64,000 nucleotides of DNA from Astrocystis sublimbata (GCA_022453515.1 JAJNNY010000001.1:434001-498000); one strand, 5' to 3'; positions 37,443 to 49,647 are shown, numbered from the stretch's first letter. Translations and numbers: made by a program. The notes: generated by a model from the sequence alone, not told the origin.

Positions 37443-38884
37443 TTACGCCTGCTTTTCGGAATCACTTCCTGTTTTCTTCAGGTGACGGTGGTCTTTCTCG
37501 TCTACATAAAAGTCCTCGTCCTTACCATCTGCTAATATCTGGCCCGTCCACACAGCCCGGACATGATTGATCACAATCAATATCCATCCGATAACGAGCA
37601 GAACAGTCATGCCACTACCAACACCGAGCAAGCCAGGGCTCTCCAAATTCTTGCCGATCGTGATGACAGCGATTGTATTGCCAACGTTTGGAAAGATGAA
37701 AGCATACCAGTTCAGGCGAAAGCTCATCTCCCTCCACACAGCCAAATTCGCCACCACGGCAATGCAGAAGAACCAGAGACTGAGGAACCAGATGAAAATG
37801 CATACTGTCGTTGCAAGGACCTTGAGAACCTGGATAGTGATCTCGTCGGGGCCGAAGGAGTTGTAGTGGATTGGGTATGCGTTTGCCATGCCGACGATCG
37901 CTAGACCCGTGAACGCGGGCGGACCAACAGCAATGAACATCCCAGGCCGAGAGTTGGGCGCAGGGAACCCGTACTGAATCAGTCTGTGTACGTAGCAGGC
38001 GTAGATGAGCACCGAAACGAGGAACCCGAAACCTTGCGCACCAAGGCCGGCGACGAGCATAGGGAGGGCATGCTCCGGCGGTTGATGTCCAGCTCCGACT
38101 GCAGCAATCGTCCCGGAGAGCACTAGGGGATTGCAGTCAGTTAACTGGACTCAAAATAAGGTCCATCCTCGTGTAAGGCATTATTATGCAAGAGGCAACT
38201 GCTCAGACCATGAAATCTAAAACGAATGTCCACATGATCTAAACAGGCGTAAAACAAAAGAGCGACAAAGGAGCAAACTCTGGTCAGAATCGAGGAGATG
38301 GATAATGATGAAAAGGGTCAATAAGGGGAGATATCCGTACTGAAAGGAAACACCGGCAGATCCCAAGCCGGCGTCATATCAGCTAGTTTCAGCCGGGCAG
38401 ACGTAAACAGCAAGGCGTACTGGCCCACAGCGATCATGAAGGTGACGGCGAAGTATATCCAGAAGAGGATTCGATAGGCCACGATGAGCCATTCGCCGCT
38501 CGTCGGAATCCCATATCTCGCGATTCCGCTGATGATCGAGGCCAGACTGAGAGTGGACGTGCCGAGGAACAGCCCCTCAGTAGGATGGACAATGGACTTC
38601 TTTAGCGTACCCGGGTATTTGGTGAAGCGATAGGTGATGGCCGAGGCGACGAGGGTGAAAATGACGAGGTCGAGAATGTATACGATTTTCCCGATCGTCT
38701 GCAGGCCGGGGAACTTGTTGCCCTGTGTGCCTTCTGCGAGCAGCAGGGCGAGGCCGCCCGTCGACATCGGCAGCGTGAAATTGGCCCATGTGAAATGCTC
38801 TAGTCGGCTCAGCGAGAATCGCGATGTGTTCCTCCTCGGAGGAGTCATACTCGTCCCCGACTCCATGCTTTCCGACTGCGACAT
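37443..38884 (-). CDS. TDT-family transporter (malic acid / C4-dicarboxylate / sulfite type)
   Basis: Exons 38884-38341 and 38122-37443 (donor GTACGG, acceptor CCCTAG) give 407 residues. The junction recreates PVFPFMLSGTIAA, a hallmark stretch of the family, which supports the splice. About ten hydrophobic helices run through the protein; the region FTWANFTLPMSTGGLALLL in helix 1 matches the tellurite-resistance/dicarboxylate transporter family. Family knowledge: fission yeast Mae1 imports malate, and the related Ssu1 exports sulfite at the plasma membrane; sequence by eye does not separate the two. The N-terminal 50 residues are Ser-rich and cytosolic, the C-terminal 30 are charged. The 5' flank holds GGT-rich repeats. 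The next gene (GH6) is on the same strand. Confidence 0.88.
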
Positions 38885-39636
38885 TCGTGTAAGTCCACTG
38901 CCCAGGTATCTATCTATCTGGTCACGATTCAACGAAGGGAGAAAAGCGAGACGGAAGACTCGGAGTTGGAACAAATTCAAAACGAAATGACAACATCGAA
39001 ATATTACATCTATCGGCCCGTCCCTTAATTACGTGTTTGGGTAGCACCGGTAGCACCTGTAGCACCGGTAGTGTTAGCGTTGCCGTTAGCCGGGTGGTGA
39101 TAGTGGTGGTAGTGGTGGTGGTGGTGGTGATAGGGCTTAGTATTCTCACGATTGGAGCTCACATACGTCATTTAGTTGGTAACTATTTCCACGTGGAGTT
39201 TCTAGTCAGGAACAAGCGCGTTCATCCCCTTTTTAAAAAACCGGGACGGTGCGGCTTATCAGACTTGGCTTTTGCGCGGGAAAGTTCGCCCAACTGCGCC
39301 TCTGCAAGTTGTATTAAATTCGAATAACACCCCCTGACCTGAACACAAGTGGCACGGTGAGGAGCGACATCCATCTCCGACTGGCCCCACTGCAACACAT
39401 TGCAGCTGACATTTCAACAGAACAACCTATGATGCGATGTCACGTATGCATGACGATGCAAAAGGAAAGCGAAGGTACTACTCTCAAGTTTGGATATGCT
39501 AAGTATATTGAGGAAAAGCTACTTATGTACACTTGGATACAAAACACGGCAATGTGCAGGGCTTAGATCGAGCAAGCGAGTGTGTCTTCCATTCTTTTTC
39601 TGGCTTGATGCTTGACGTCTCGGTCCATCACGACGC
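38885..39636. other. Intergenic with simple repeats
   Basis: It separates the transporter start from the 3' end of the GH6 gene. It contains the simple repeats at 39041-39133 and no gene. Confidence 0.5.
39041..39133. repeat. Simple repeats: 9-bp GTAGCACCG array and GGT/GAT-rich run
   Basis: Three full and one partial near-identical 9-bp units (GTAGCACCG/T) lie at 39041-39071, followed by a GGT-rich trinucleotide run at 39092-39133. They lie about 160-250 bp upstream of the transporter start. Confidence 0.85.
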
Positions 39637-40937
39637 TTAGAACTTGGGGTCGGCGTTCTTGAGCAGCATCTCGAAGTACTCCTGGTTCCACTCACCAGCC
39701 TCGGGCGAGGGCTTGAAGGCGTCGGGCTTGCCGCAGAAGGAGTCGTAGCGCGTGGCGCCCTCGTCGCTGGTGCCGTCCGACTCGCCGCCGGGCTTGCCCC
39801 AGACGAAGGCGTCGGCCAGGTCGGAGCCCGTGTCGGCCGTGGGACGGACACCGAAGCCGGCGCCGTCGACGTTGCACCAGTTGCCCCATTCCTCGCGCAG
39901 GCCCGTGACGGCGTTGCGCCCCGTGTCGACGATGGCGTGGTTGGGGAAGCCGGCTGTCTTGAGGGCCGCACCGAACTTCTCGAGGTACAACTTCTCGTTC
40001 TGGCACGCGTTGTACTCGGCGTCGCTCGCCTCGGAGAACTCGCCGGGGCTCTCGTCCCAGCTGTTCCAGCCCGCGATGTTGGTCGCGATACCTCGCACCT
40101 GCGACGGGCTGCCGGCGGCCTTGTACACCTTGGCCAGCTCTTCCGCGCCGGGGTCCAGGTTGGCGTCCCAGCCTAGCCAGCCACCGTGGCCGGCGTCGAT
40201 GTACATGACGACGTTGGGCAGGTTGAGCTGCTCGAGGGCGTAGGCGACACCCTCCTCGTAGCCGCTCTTGCTGTCCTTGCAGGTCTGCAGGTCGGCGTTG
40301 GTGACCAGGTTGGGGAGCGAGTCGGGCTCGATGATGAGGGCGAAGGCGTAGTTGGGTTGGGCCTTGATCTTCTCGACAATGGCTAGATTTCTGTGTCAGC
40401 TAGGATGCTCCATTTCAGACGAGGTCTGGGTCATTATGTGGCTTACGGTCGATGTACTCCGACTTGTATTTGCTGAGCTCGGTGTAGGCGAGTTCACCGT
40501 TGGAGGCCTTGGCGGCGCAATCACGGCCGGGCAAGTCGTAGATGACCAGACCCAGGATGTTCTCGCAAGGAAGGTCGGCGATGGCATCGTCAAACTTGGC
40601 AATGTTCGCAATGGTGTCGCTATGTTCCGCGTCAGCTCTTGAACCACCCTATTATATCGAGAACAAGCAAGACTTACAGCCACAGGAAGCTACCGACGTC
40701 GGCAACCTTCGCAGCCTGCTCCTTCAGCGAGGCATCGGTCATGGACTCGACGGCCTTCTCGACCTCACCGCGGAAGAATGCATTGGGGTGCAGTTTGTAG
40801 TTCTTCCAGACGTTTGTGCTCGCGTCAAGCTTGACGGCTGAGCTGCAAGCAGCCGCAGGCTTGCGTGCTGTCTTGTGAGACGGGGCAGCGAGAGCACCGC
40901 CCGCTGCCAAGAGGATTGTCGCGATCTCTCCCTTCAT
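39637..40937 (-). CDS. GH6 cellobiohydrolase (exoglucanase), secreted, no carbohydrate-binding module
   Basis: Exons 40937-40678, 40619-40447 and 40382-39637 give 392 residues. Residues 1-18 form a signal peptide ending in GALAA. The catalytic domain shows both family signatures: VIYDLPGRDC (residues 112-121; D120 is the expected general acid) and ALIIEPDSLP. FLWLDT (D88) matches the second conserved Asp. The C-terminal region (GTGRNAVTGLREEWGNWCN-like run, then DAFVWGKPGGESDG) is the usual substrate-tunnel segment. The enzyme would release cellobiose from cellulose chain ends outside the cell. The N-terminal cellulose-binding module and linker of the classical enzyme are absent, which points to the module-less clade. 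Exons are notably GC-rich compared with the flanks. Confidence 0.95.
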
Positions 40938-41026
40938 TTTTACTGTGACCCTTGTTGTATTTTGGCGAGTAGGAATGAGCGTGATGAGAACGAGAACAAA
41001 ACCGTGACCAAGCTGGTGTCCCGACA

Positions 41027-41035
41027 CCTCTTATA
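41027..41035 (-). promoter_or_regulatory. TATA-like element of the GH6 gene
   Basis: On the minus strand the sequence reads TATAAGAGG about 90 bp before the ATG at 40937, a usual spacing for fungal TATA-driven, inducible genes such as cellulases. No activator sites were assigned. Confidence 0.4.
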
Positions 41036-42680
41036 CCGTTTGCTGAAGGGGCAATACCACGTCTTCACCACCTGTGCAATCAGGAACCAGGCCCGTTTAT
41101 TCACGCTCATGATACGTACTCGGTAGTTAGGCTCCGAAGAGACGCTGCATCAGCTAATACCGCCGCGGAGCATGTGAGGCGGCAAACTTGCCAAGTATGC
41201 CACATTGTGTCCTGTCTAGACCTCATGATAGATGGACTGCCATTTGAAGATCGTGTTCCTATTGGCGTGACCGCCAATCCGGACCATTACAGCACATGTG
41301 GGGGAGGATCGTCTTAGCAGCATATTAATCAATCTAATCTATCTTCGCCCTGCAATAGAGCTGGTCCCTATTACTTGGCTCTGTTAAAGCCTCTTCACAC
41401 CTTTCGATGTATGCGTTGCGCGGAAGAAGTAGAGAGATCAGGCCCTCGTGTATAACCCCTTAGTTTGAATTTGTGCCATGCTTGAGGCTTCCCCCGGCTC
41501 ATGTTGCGGTGCTTTTCGACGGTAAAATCCTCAGGCAATCAGAGCAACAGCAACAATGTTTGTAGCGAATGTCTATCATTTCGAAACCCCTGAAACAAAT
41601 TAGAAGCCATATTGTATATTGCCAACGTTTTCCGATTCCCATGTGCAGGATATTGTTCAGCAGATTGGTTCCGATTCGGTAACATACCGCGGAGCAGCCG
41701 GTGGCTACATTCCCACGACAGACGGGGCGAAAAGCTGGGGAGGGTTGGGGTTGACAAGTAGCATTATTACTTGGCTAAATGACTCGTTATTCGAAACAAG
41801 TGAGGGTAGGTAGGGGATTCCACTCGGCGCTCGACATCCAAGGCATTCCATTTAGCCGGCGCACGCGCGGCTAAAGCCGCCAACTCGGAGCCAGAGCGAT
41901 TCTCTATGATTTGGGCATACAAGGCTCCTTGTAGCAAAGAGCGGCATAGGGTCAATGTGGTTGAGCTCTCTTTGCACCGCCCCGTTGGTAATACGGAACG
42001 ACGAGCCGAAGTTGTTATGTAAGTAGGACAAAGTGGCTAGATGAGGGCGTCACATGGCTTCCGCGCCAAATTCCAAGTCATTCAATGGCAATAGTGCATG
42101 AATTACAGTATCACAACAACCGTAGATGTTTGCCGCTCAAGATTGAGTAAGTGAGGCTTTACGACTGGGAGAGTAAAGGTTTTCTCTGACTGATGCGGTG
42201 GCATGCATTTTCTCGCTATCTTAGGTCCTTCAGACTATATTATCATAGCTTAGTCAAACCTCACGAGGTTCTCAAACATCGATAATATGCTATGCAACCA
42301 GAATCGCGGGAAAGGAATATTGCTAGGAGGTGGCATTAGACAGTCTTGTAATCTTAGCTTAGCATCTGTCTTAATTGCAAACAATTTGATGCAGAGCAAC
42401 GAGCGGGACTTGCGATCTGTACTTAATCGCACTGATTGAGGCCAGGGGGAATGCCCAGGTGATTGTTGATCTGTGGTCATTATCTTTATTCTCAGGTCTT
42501 TGCTGCTGGGGATGACAATGCTACAGGCACCTCGACCATCTCCAGGCCCGATTCATGAGAAGACTTCAACGCTCGTATGCCCCGTCTTCCAGCAAGCTAG
42601 TCTTTCTATGTGCATCGCGAAGAGAGCGATAGCTATTCTAGTATGCGACTGGAGCTCCGCTTCTAGACTGGTTGGTCAAC
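41036..42680. other. Intergenic, no gene seen
   Basis: About 1.6 kb between the GH6 promoter and the 3' end of OST3. Frames at 41539-41955 and 42250-42480 are short and featureless. Confidence 0.5.
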
Positions 42681-43899
42681 TTACATGAAGGGGGGAAGCT
42701 TGAAAGGGTATCCTCCATTCTTGATTCGGAAAACAGAGAGCAAGAAGCTGTACATAACAGCCAACACGATGCCAAATCCAATGACCATTACCTGCTGCAT
42801 ATAGCTGTCTTTGGTTCTTGGGGCCTTCAGGGCAAGGGCTATCGTGGAGAAAGACAGAGCGCCATCTATTGAGGATTAGCAATTATCTCTGTTTATGTAA
42901 TAGGGTGTGGTGGCAAGCTTACAGATGAAAGCGACGATCTGCGTCTCAAGTCCATATTGACTCTGGAATCCACCAGCGAAGTAACTGATCCCACCACGGC
43001 CATCCCCAGCGACGTAAGGCACCTTGCGGATCTGGTTGAACATGTGGCCGCTAGTGAACAAGAGGATGCCGATCAAGCTCAAGCCAGCCCACGCGTTGCG
43101 GCTCTGGATAACTGGTAAGATAAACGGCCAAGCCTTGAAGCCAGCACCCAGAATCCCAAGGAAAGAGACGATGGATACTACCCAGCGGAGGTAGTCTACG
43201 GGCCGGTAAACGGCGGGATGGGGACGGTCAGGGAGTTGGCGAGCCAGCCAGTCACGGACTCCCTCAGCATTCGGAACGCTAGGGACGTGTTAGTTGATGC
43301 CACCAAAGGACCATGCGCAAAGAACTGTCGATGGGTTGGTTACATACCCGTTTCCGAAGTCGAATCTGATGGGGTCGGGATTAGCGACCGCATGGGGGCC
43401 AGTGGTAGGCTGGAAGAGCAGGAGGACCGGTGCCGTTTGCAAGCCGAGCTATGTATGAGTTCGTCGGGTCAGCTATGAGGAAAATGCTCGGGTCCTACGC
43501 AGGTAGGGACAGGCGTCCGGCTGCTCCGAGAGGCGCACTCACCGACATGAAGGTCTCGCGGCCGTCGGTAAAGTCGAGGGTGGTGAGAAGCAAGCGCGAC
43601 ACGCCGGCCTTGTCGCCCCGGATGTAGCTCTTGCCGAGCACATCCCACTCGGGCTGGAACAGGGTGCACAGTTGGCAGCCGTATTTGGCGTCGAGGGCGG
43701 TCAGGAGGACGGCAACCGAGTAGTCGCGGGGCGCAACCGTGAGCTTCTTGTAGCTGGCATCGGCGAGCTTGAGGGGCGAAGAGGCCACCGCCTGGGTGTG
43801 GAACTTCTCGAAGCGGTCGGCCGAGGACGACGACGACTTGGCAGCAAAGGCGCCGAGAGGCAGGGCGGCCAGCGAGAGGAGGGCCGGCAACCAGCGCAT
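42681..43899 (-). CDS. OST3: OST3/OST6 subunit of oligosaccharyltransferase
   Basis: Four exons (43899-43543, 43448-43348, 43278-42923, 42865-42681) assemble to 332 residues with all junctions in frame. A signal peptide (MRWLPALLSLAALPLGAFA) leads into a thioredoxin-like ER-lumenal domain with the redox motif CQLC at residues 75-78. Four membrane helices follow, starting at RWVVSIVSFLGILGAG; the segment FTSGHMFNQIRKVPYV between helices is diagnostic of the family. The C-terminus ends in NGGYPFKLPPFM. The subunit holds substrate proteins by mixed disulfides so that the complex can glycosylate nearby Asn sites. The symbol is by family; OST3 and OST6 are not separated in most filamentous fungi. 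It diverges from the coiled-coil gene with 772 bp between the two starts. Confidence 0.95.
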
Positions 43900-44671
43900 C
43901 GTGTCGTCGTTGAGAAGGTCGAGGGAAATCGAAGGGAACGACCGGATTGGCAGTGCTGTGCTGAGCTGAACGGGACTAGAGAGACAAGGAGTCCGCTTGC
44001 CTCAATTCGCACATCGAGTGGGTTTGTTGGTTGGTAGGAGCAGAGAGGCAATTGGTGTCGAGCAATGTCGCTTCAATCCAGCTTCACGATGTCCCATCAG
44101 AGAGCTGAAGCTGTGGTGGTAGGTTGGCAGGCTGTCTGTAGCTGGAAGGTTGGGAGGTGTTGGTTGCAGGCCAAGGTGTCCTCAATGGAAACTCCAGGCT
44201 GCGCAAAGCGCTGTAACTGCCGTGGCTTAGCAGTCTTGCAGGTGGTGCTTTCCACTGGACGTCGCTGCGTCACCTTGTACCTTAGGTAAGTCCTGTAGAG
44301 CTCGCGCCACTCGAGCCACTCAGCTAATCAGCCACACTAGACCGGGACCCGCCAGCTCGCCCATGCACATTCACAGCTCCGCTTCGCACTAAGCCCAAAG
44401 TAGCACTTTGTTGATCTTTGTTTGTGTACCCCCACAGGAACACGCTCCGGCGCTTCGTCATTCCCGAATTCCCCATCCGCCCTCTCTTAATCCACGCCTT
44501 CCAAGATTCTTATTAGGTGGTACAGGCACACTCTAGGTATACTTCGACAACTATTGCCCTAGGTCCCGCCATATCCAGAGTCTTGCAACCAAGCTTCGTC
44601 CTATCCCGCCACAACACAACGCCATATCTATCATCAGAATCTCATCCTTCACATCGCGTTCGTCCCGCTTA
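43900..44671. promoter_or_regulatory. Divergent promoter region between OST3 and the coiled-coil gene
   Basis: The 772 bp between the two start codons must serve both transcription units. No TATA box is obvious. The sequence is pyrimidine-rich before each start, and contains no other gene. Confidence 0.5.
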
Positions 44672-46859
44672 ATGGGTAGGATGGCAAAGGCGGCACCGGC
44701 CCGCAACCAACCGGGCGACATGGATGGCGAAAGGGTATGTTTGCGCCACTAGCAATGCTTCTAAAACACAACGCAGACCTGACGGGTGCTGACTGTGTTT
44801 GTATAGCGTTCTCAGCGCATCCAATTGATCCACGACCTCGAACTGAAACACCAGAAGAACACGCACGACACGGATATCCTGGTGAAAGACGAAGACGTCC
44901 GCCGCCTACGCGTTCGCATATTACTACTCCGCGACGAGAATGCCGCACTGCAGGACCAAGTCGACCTGAACGACAGCGCAAACACGAAGCTGGCCTCGCG
45001 ATGCGACAGTCTGAACGCCGAGCTTGAGGCGAAAGTCGACATGGTTCGCTCCCAGGAGGAGGAGCTGCGCAAGCAAGAGCGGGAATACATCAGCCTCAGA
45101 GTAAGTCAACGACTAGATTACGCGCACTCTGACTTGCATCGCGGCGTTGTAAACTAACCTTATTTAGGCTGAGCTCCAGTCAATGAGCTCCGTCAATGAC
45201 AACTCTGCCAGTGTGCTTGCCGAGAAGCTCTCCCTGACCCGCGAACTGGCCAACCTAAAGCCTGAAATCGAACACTTGCGATCTCAAGTCGACCAACAGC
45301 AGGCGATTCTGACCGAGAAGCTTTCCCTCGAGCGCCAAGTCAACACACTTGAAGTCGAGCTTGCGAACGAGAAGAAGGCGATACGCCGGGCAATGCAGAG
45401 TCGCGAGAGCAACGATCGGGTGGAGGATGACCTTCGCAAGAAGCTTCGCGAAACAGAGAAGAGTCTAACAGCCGAGACCGCCGAACGTGAAAGACTACAA
45501 GACCAGCTTGAACAGCAAAAGCGAACTCACGAAACCGCACTACAAGACCAAGACACTACCCGAGGGGGCTTAGAAGCCGACCTGCGCAAGAAATTGCAAG
45601 AGGCTCAACGACAACTGAGAGAAGAGAAGGAGGAGAAAGAGAGATTGGATGAAGAGCTACAAACTGCACAACGTGCTTCAAAGAAGTCGCAACAAGCGTC
45701 GGCCCGCAACTCTGCAGAAGAAGACGAGCTCCGCGCCCAGCTCGAAGAGGCGCAAAAGAGTGCTGCCATGCTTCAAGCGAAGACCGATAAACGCTGCCAG
45801 GAATATGAAACGGCCATAGCCGAGCTGGAAGCACGAAACGAGCAGCTTGCCAAGAAACTTGAGAAGGGCAGGACAAAATACCGAGATATGCAAGAAGAAC
45901 TCAAGAAGACCCAGGGCGACCTGCGGAAGGCCCAGCAACAACAACAGACGCGGCCGTCCAGTCGTGATGAGTTCGCAAACCCAGGCTCCAAAGCACAGGC
46001 CCATCGTAAGAGGAAGGCCCCGGAAACGAGCATGGGCGACTTCACAAACATTGAAATCAACACACCCAGTGCCGAGGACGGCAAGAAGGCACGGCGTGCT
46101 GTGAAAAAGGCTGCGTTCGAACCAACGGTTGTCGAAAAGTCTACTTTCTCGATAACCCCATTCCTCAACCGGAACAAGAACGCGAGCATGAGTGAGGAGG
46201 CATCGAACATGGAAGACGATGAAGTCCTGGAAGATTCTATTCTTGGGCCGCAATCGGCCTCGCAAATATCTGAGCCAGAGCCGAGTCGCACGGACGAACC
46301 TTCAAACGTCACCGACTCTACTGAACCCGCGCCTGCCGCTACTGCGCCCTCTGAGACCGAGAACCCCCAAGTGGCGCCGAAGACTCGCGGTAGACCCAAG
46401 AAGATCCTTGGGGACGCACCTTCAGCCAGGAAGAATGCATTGACTCAGAAGGCCCCCAAGAAGATCCTCAAGACAAAGAGCAGTCTTGAGAAGGTTCCCG
46501 AGGCCGCCGAGCCCGAACAACAGGATAATCATGATGAATCCGGAGAGGCCGAACCCGCAGAAAAGACGGCGACTGTTAAGTTCAGTCTCGCCCCCTCGCA
46601 CGCGGAGAGCAACGAGTCAAACCCGACCGTGGAGGTGCCCAAGAAGAAAAAGCGCAAGGTCCTCGGGTCGAACAAGACGCTGTTCGACGAGGACGACGGA
46701 GAGGAGCAGGCGGCTAATAAGCCGGTCAAGACGCAGCTCGGGGCAAAGCGAAGCAAGGCGCCGCTGGGCATCCAGAAGCTCAACGCCTTCGCGGGCACTG
46801 CTACGTTCTCTCCTCTCAAGCGAGACCGTCGGGGCGTGGGTGCTAGCTTCCTTGCGTAA
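44672..46859 (+). CDS. Long coiled-coil protein with basic, disordered C-terminus (probably nuclear)
   Basis: Three exons (44672-44734, 44807-45100, 45168-46859), all phase 0, encode 682 residues. Residues 22 to about 375 are an almost continuous heptad-rich coiled coil (many Leu, Glu, Lys, Gln). The second half is disordered and charged, with several nuclear-localisation-like runs (HRKRKAP, KKARRAVKK, KKKKRKV), two copies of a PKKIL motif following a RGRP AT-hook-like tetrad at the first, the phrase STFSITPFLNR, and an end motif FSPLKRDRRGVGASFLA. Such a layout suits a chromosome, kinetochore or spindle-pole structural protein, and fungal relatives are often labelled chromosome-segregation proteins, but I cannot assign an orthologue. 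Possible phosphorylation sites (SP/TP) occur in the tail. Confidence 0.8.
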
Positions 46860-47329
46860 GCTCGGTCGGTGAAGATCTTTAGATGAGGCATTGAGAAAAT
46901 GTCTGCGGCGCATCACGAGCCAGGTTTCCTCGCTATTGATATTGCATGGTAATGGCGTTAAATAATGGTTTCCGCATGGAATGGATTGTTTTTCAGCATG
47001 GATGGTTCATGGTTGTAGGAGTAGGAGTAATTTGGGTTATTTGCATTTTTTGCGAGGAAAAATTGTTATGAATACATTCTATGCCCGATGCCAAAACCCA
47101 CCGCGTAGTTTTTGAGTGACGCCTACCTTCTATGTTCCTATTTTAAAACAATGAACTCAGAGACATATATCTCACAGGACCCCCTCGCTTTTCTTACTTG
47201 AATGCCCAAACAACATCCATCTCAACCCGAAATGATCTGCCATGTCTCCGCATCTGAAAATTACCTAGGTATTCCATCATTCATCGGAAATTTGTCCAAT
47301 TCCCAAACAGTGAGGAATTAGCTTTTCAA
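46860..47329. other. 3' regions between convergent genes
   Basis: Contains the 3' ends of the coiled-coil gene and of the membrane-protein gene, plus one TACCTAGGTA element at 47262-47271. No gene is seen. Confidence 0.5.
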
Positions 47330-48639
47330 TCAAGTAGTCTTGGGCTTCGCTCGCTTGCCGGACTCGAGCGCAACAAGCTTCTCCTCTCTCCAGTACCACA
47401 CAACGGCCAGCATACTCCCGGGCCCCAGCGCAACAGTCAGCCCGACGATGTACACGGCCCACTTGATGAGCGGCCCGACACCAGCGCCGCCCAGCAGCAG
47501 GCGGTAGACGTCGGACACGGAGATCCAGGCCCAGAGCAGCGTGGGCAGGAAGCAGCCCCACCAGTCGATCTGGAAGATGTAGTGCAGCCCGGCCGTCGTC
47601 GAGGCCTCCATCGTGCTCCTGTCGGGCAGGAACACGTATGTGAAGCTGAGCTGCGGGTGCGTCGACGTCGCGCAGACGTAGAGCGTGACGAGGTGGTTGA
47701 TGGCGCAGACCAGGCCTGCGACCAAGTAGATGCGCTTGAGGTGCTTGACGTCCGCCGTCTTGGGGGCCTGGGCGGAGGACGAAGAAACGGCGGAAATGCA
47801 TAGGGAGCCGGTGAAGAGCAGGATGTTCACGAAGCCGGGCGACGGCTGCCAGAGAAACACGAGGAACTGCGTCACCGAGGGCGGGAAGAACGGGTAGTAC
47901 ATGGCCAGCGTCGGGAGTAGGTACCCGACGCTGATGCTCAGGAGAAGACTGCGCGCGTAGGACGGCGTGACTTGTCGCCCGCCGACGTAGTACGCGTCGG
48001 AGCTGGACGTTAGCAGGAAGGCGATGTAGTACAGCGGGATGATGGCGGCGCCGGCTATGGTTTGGTAGAAGAGCACGAAGAGGCCGGTGCTGGAGGGATA
48101 GTTAGTATATAATTCGAGATAGGTTTTGTCCTTTTTTAGTCACCCTTCTTGTGTGCATGTCCAGCAGTGGAGGATTCGAGACGGAATCTCTTTGCTTTAC
48201 AAGAGAGTTGAGAAAAATGGAATTGAACATCTCAAACTTACAAGCTCACGAGTTTCCACGAGTGCCTCGCGCGGCAGGCCTCGACGTTCCAAACCGCAAT
48301 CACGGCGAAGAACTGCACTAGAAAGTGCAGCTGGTGCAGCCGTACGCCCTCGTCCCATGCGAGAGGCCCAGCGATGAAGGCGGCGACCAGGAACAGGAGA
48401 CCGTTGTCGATGGCCTCGATGCCTGTGTAGTGTGTCCGCATGGGCATGCCGTTGGGGTACGTCCTCGCCTCGACGTTTTCAACGAAGTTGAGCGGGATGC
48501 CCTTCATGCCCGTCTCGATGCGCATCCACCACAGAGCGGCAGCCGCGGCAACGGCAAGAATGGTCACGAAGAGCGCATTATAGGGCCGTGTTGTTTTCGG
48601 CACGGCGGCCTTCTTCGTGTTCTTCTTCGTCCGGGCCAT
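47330..48639 (-). CDS. Multi-helix integral membrane protein, paralogue-like to the gene at 20.3 kb
   Basis: Exons 48639-48242 and 48089-47330 (donor GTAAGT, ACTAAC branch site, acceptor CTCCAG) give 385 residues. A basic N-terminus (MARTKKNTKKAAV) precedes about eight helices. Shared points with the protein at 20288-21467 are YTGIEAID...LVAAF before the intron, GAAIIPLYYIAFLL after it, a YLLPTL stretch, and QIDWWGCFLPTLLWAW near the end; the intron falls at the same place. The family is unknown to me beyond its presence in filamentous fungi. There is no catalytic motif that I can read. The tail ends in a basic KRAKPKTT. Confidence 0.82.
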
Positions 48640-49647
48640 ATTTGTGATTTGTTGTTGTGATGACGATGAGCCCGGTCAGTGAGCCTTTGCTGAGACCGAA
48701 GGACTTGAGCCTCTGTCCAAGCTCAGTCAGTCAGTGCCAAACTTGATAGGATCACACGTGTTTGTTTCTGAGAGTAGTAGCCTCTCATCGGGACCAAATA
48801 GAAAATATCGAAACTTTCGAGTACAATAAAGTCTCAATTCCAATTACGAATAGGGACGAACGAGCTAACTAATAAACCCCGGAGAACCATCTCGGCATAC
48901 TCAGCCTCATCCGGCATGAGGATTTGAAATTGCCAAGGCCAATCGCAGTAATCCTGCACAGATCCGGCTCGTTCGGACATGGGCTTATGTTCATACCCGA
49001 AAGAAAGGAAACATGGTACCGGGACGCCTCGTGGGCAGCATTACTTAAGACCCCAGCGCGTACAGCATCGAGTGAATGACCCTATCATCAATTGCTAAAT
49101 TATCACCACAGTAGAAGGTCTGTAGATGTAGATATTCCCGAGATAGCATCGGGTGTGAGCTGGTCGCGGGGTTTCCTACTTGAGGTTAGGTAAATACCTA
49201 CCTTAGGTAGTAAGTATATGCCAAAGGTGATGTTAAAATTAAATAGTTAATTTTGTACACCTCTAGTAAGTCTTTAGAGTAGTCGGTGGGACTAAGAAGT
49301 TACCTATCATTTAATTCTATCGCCGCCTCGTTACTGGGGGATAGTCAGCACTGGAGATGGCCCGGGGCGGTCGGTGTTCATAGGTCGGGTCCTCCGAAGG
49401 TTAAGGTTCTACATCCAGCAGCCCCACAAAGCGTGCGTGTCGCCGGGTTTGGCATATACCCGCTAGAAGGTTTCTACCAAGCTTCGAATAACGCATTGAT
49501 GAAAATCTCTCCTATCGAAGTCAACATTCGCCTTTCCTTCGATCTACTCAGGTAGGCTCTGCACCAGGCTCGGTTTCTTCATTCACGCCGTTGGTACATT
49601 GACATGGACAAGCCAATAGTCGCCTAGGCAGACTGAATTAATGTGCT
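48640..49647. other. Intergenic between divergent genes
   Basis: About 1 kb separating the membrane protein and MRM2. It includes a TACCTACCTTAGGTAGTA inverted motif near 49191-49208 and no supported gene; the 89-residue frame at 49286-49555 has no domain. Confidence 0.5.

Noticed and set aside
39519..40243. Several long frames on both strands (150, 104 and 163 residues)
   Set aside because: They are shadows of the GC-rich GH6 exon, low in complexity (Arg, Pro, Ser).
45556..46399. Minus-strand frames of 195 and 208 residues
   Set aside because: Antisense to the coiled-coil gene, whose three exons join in phase; no domain on the minus strand.
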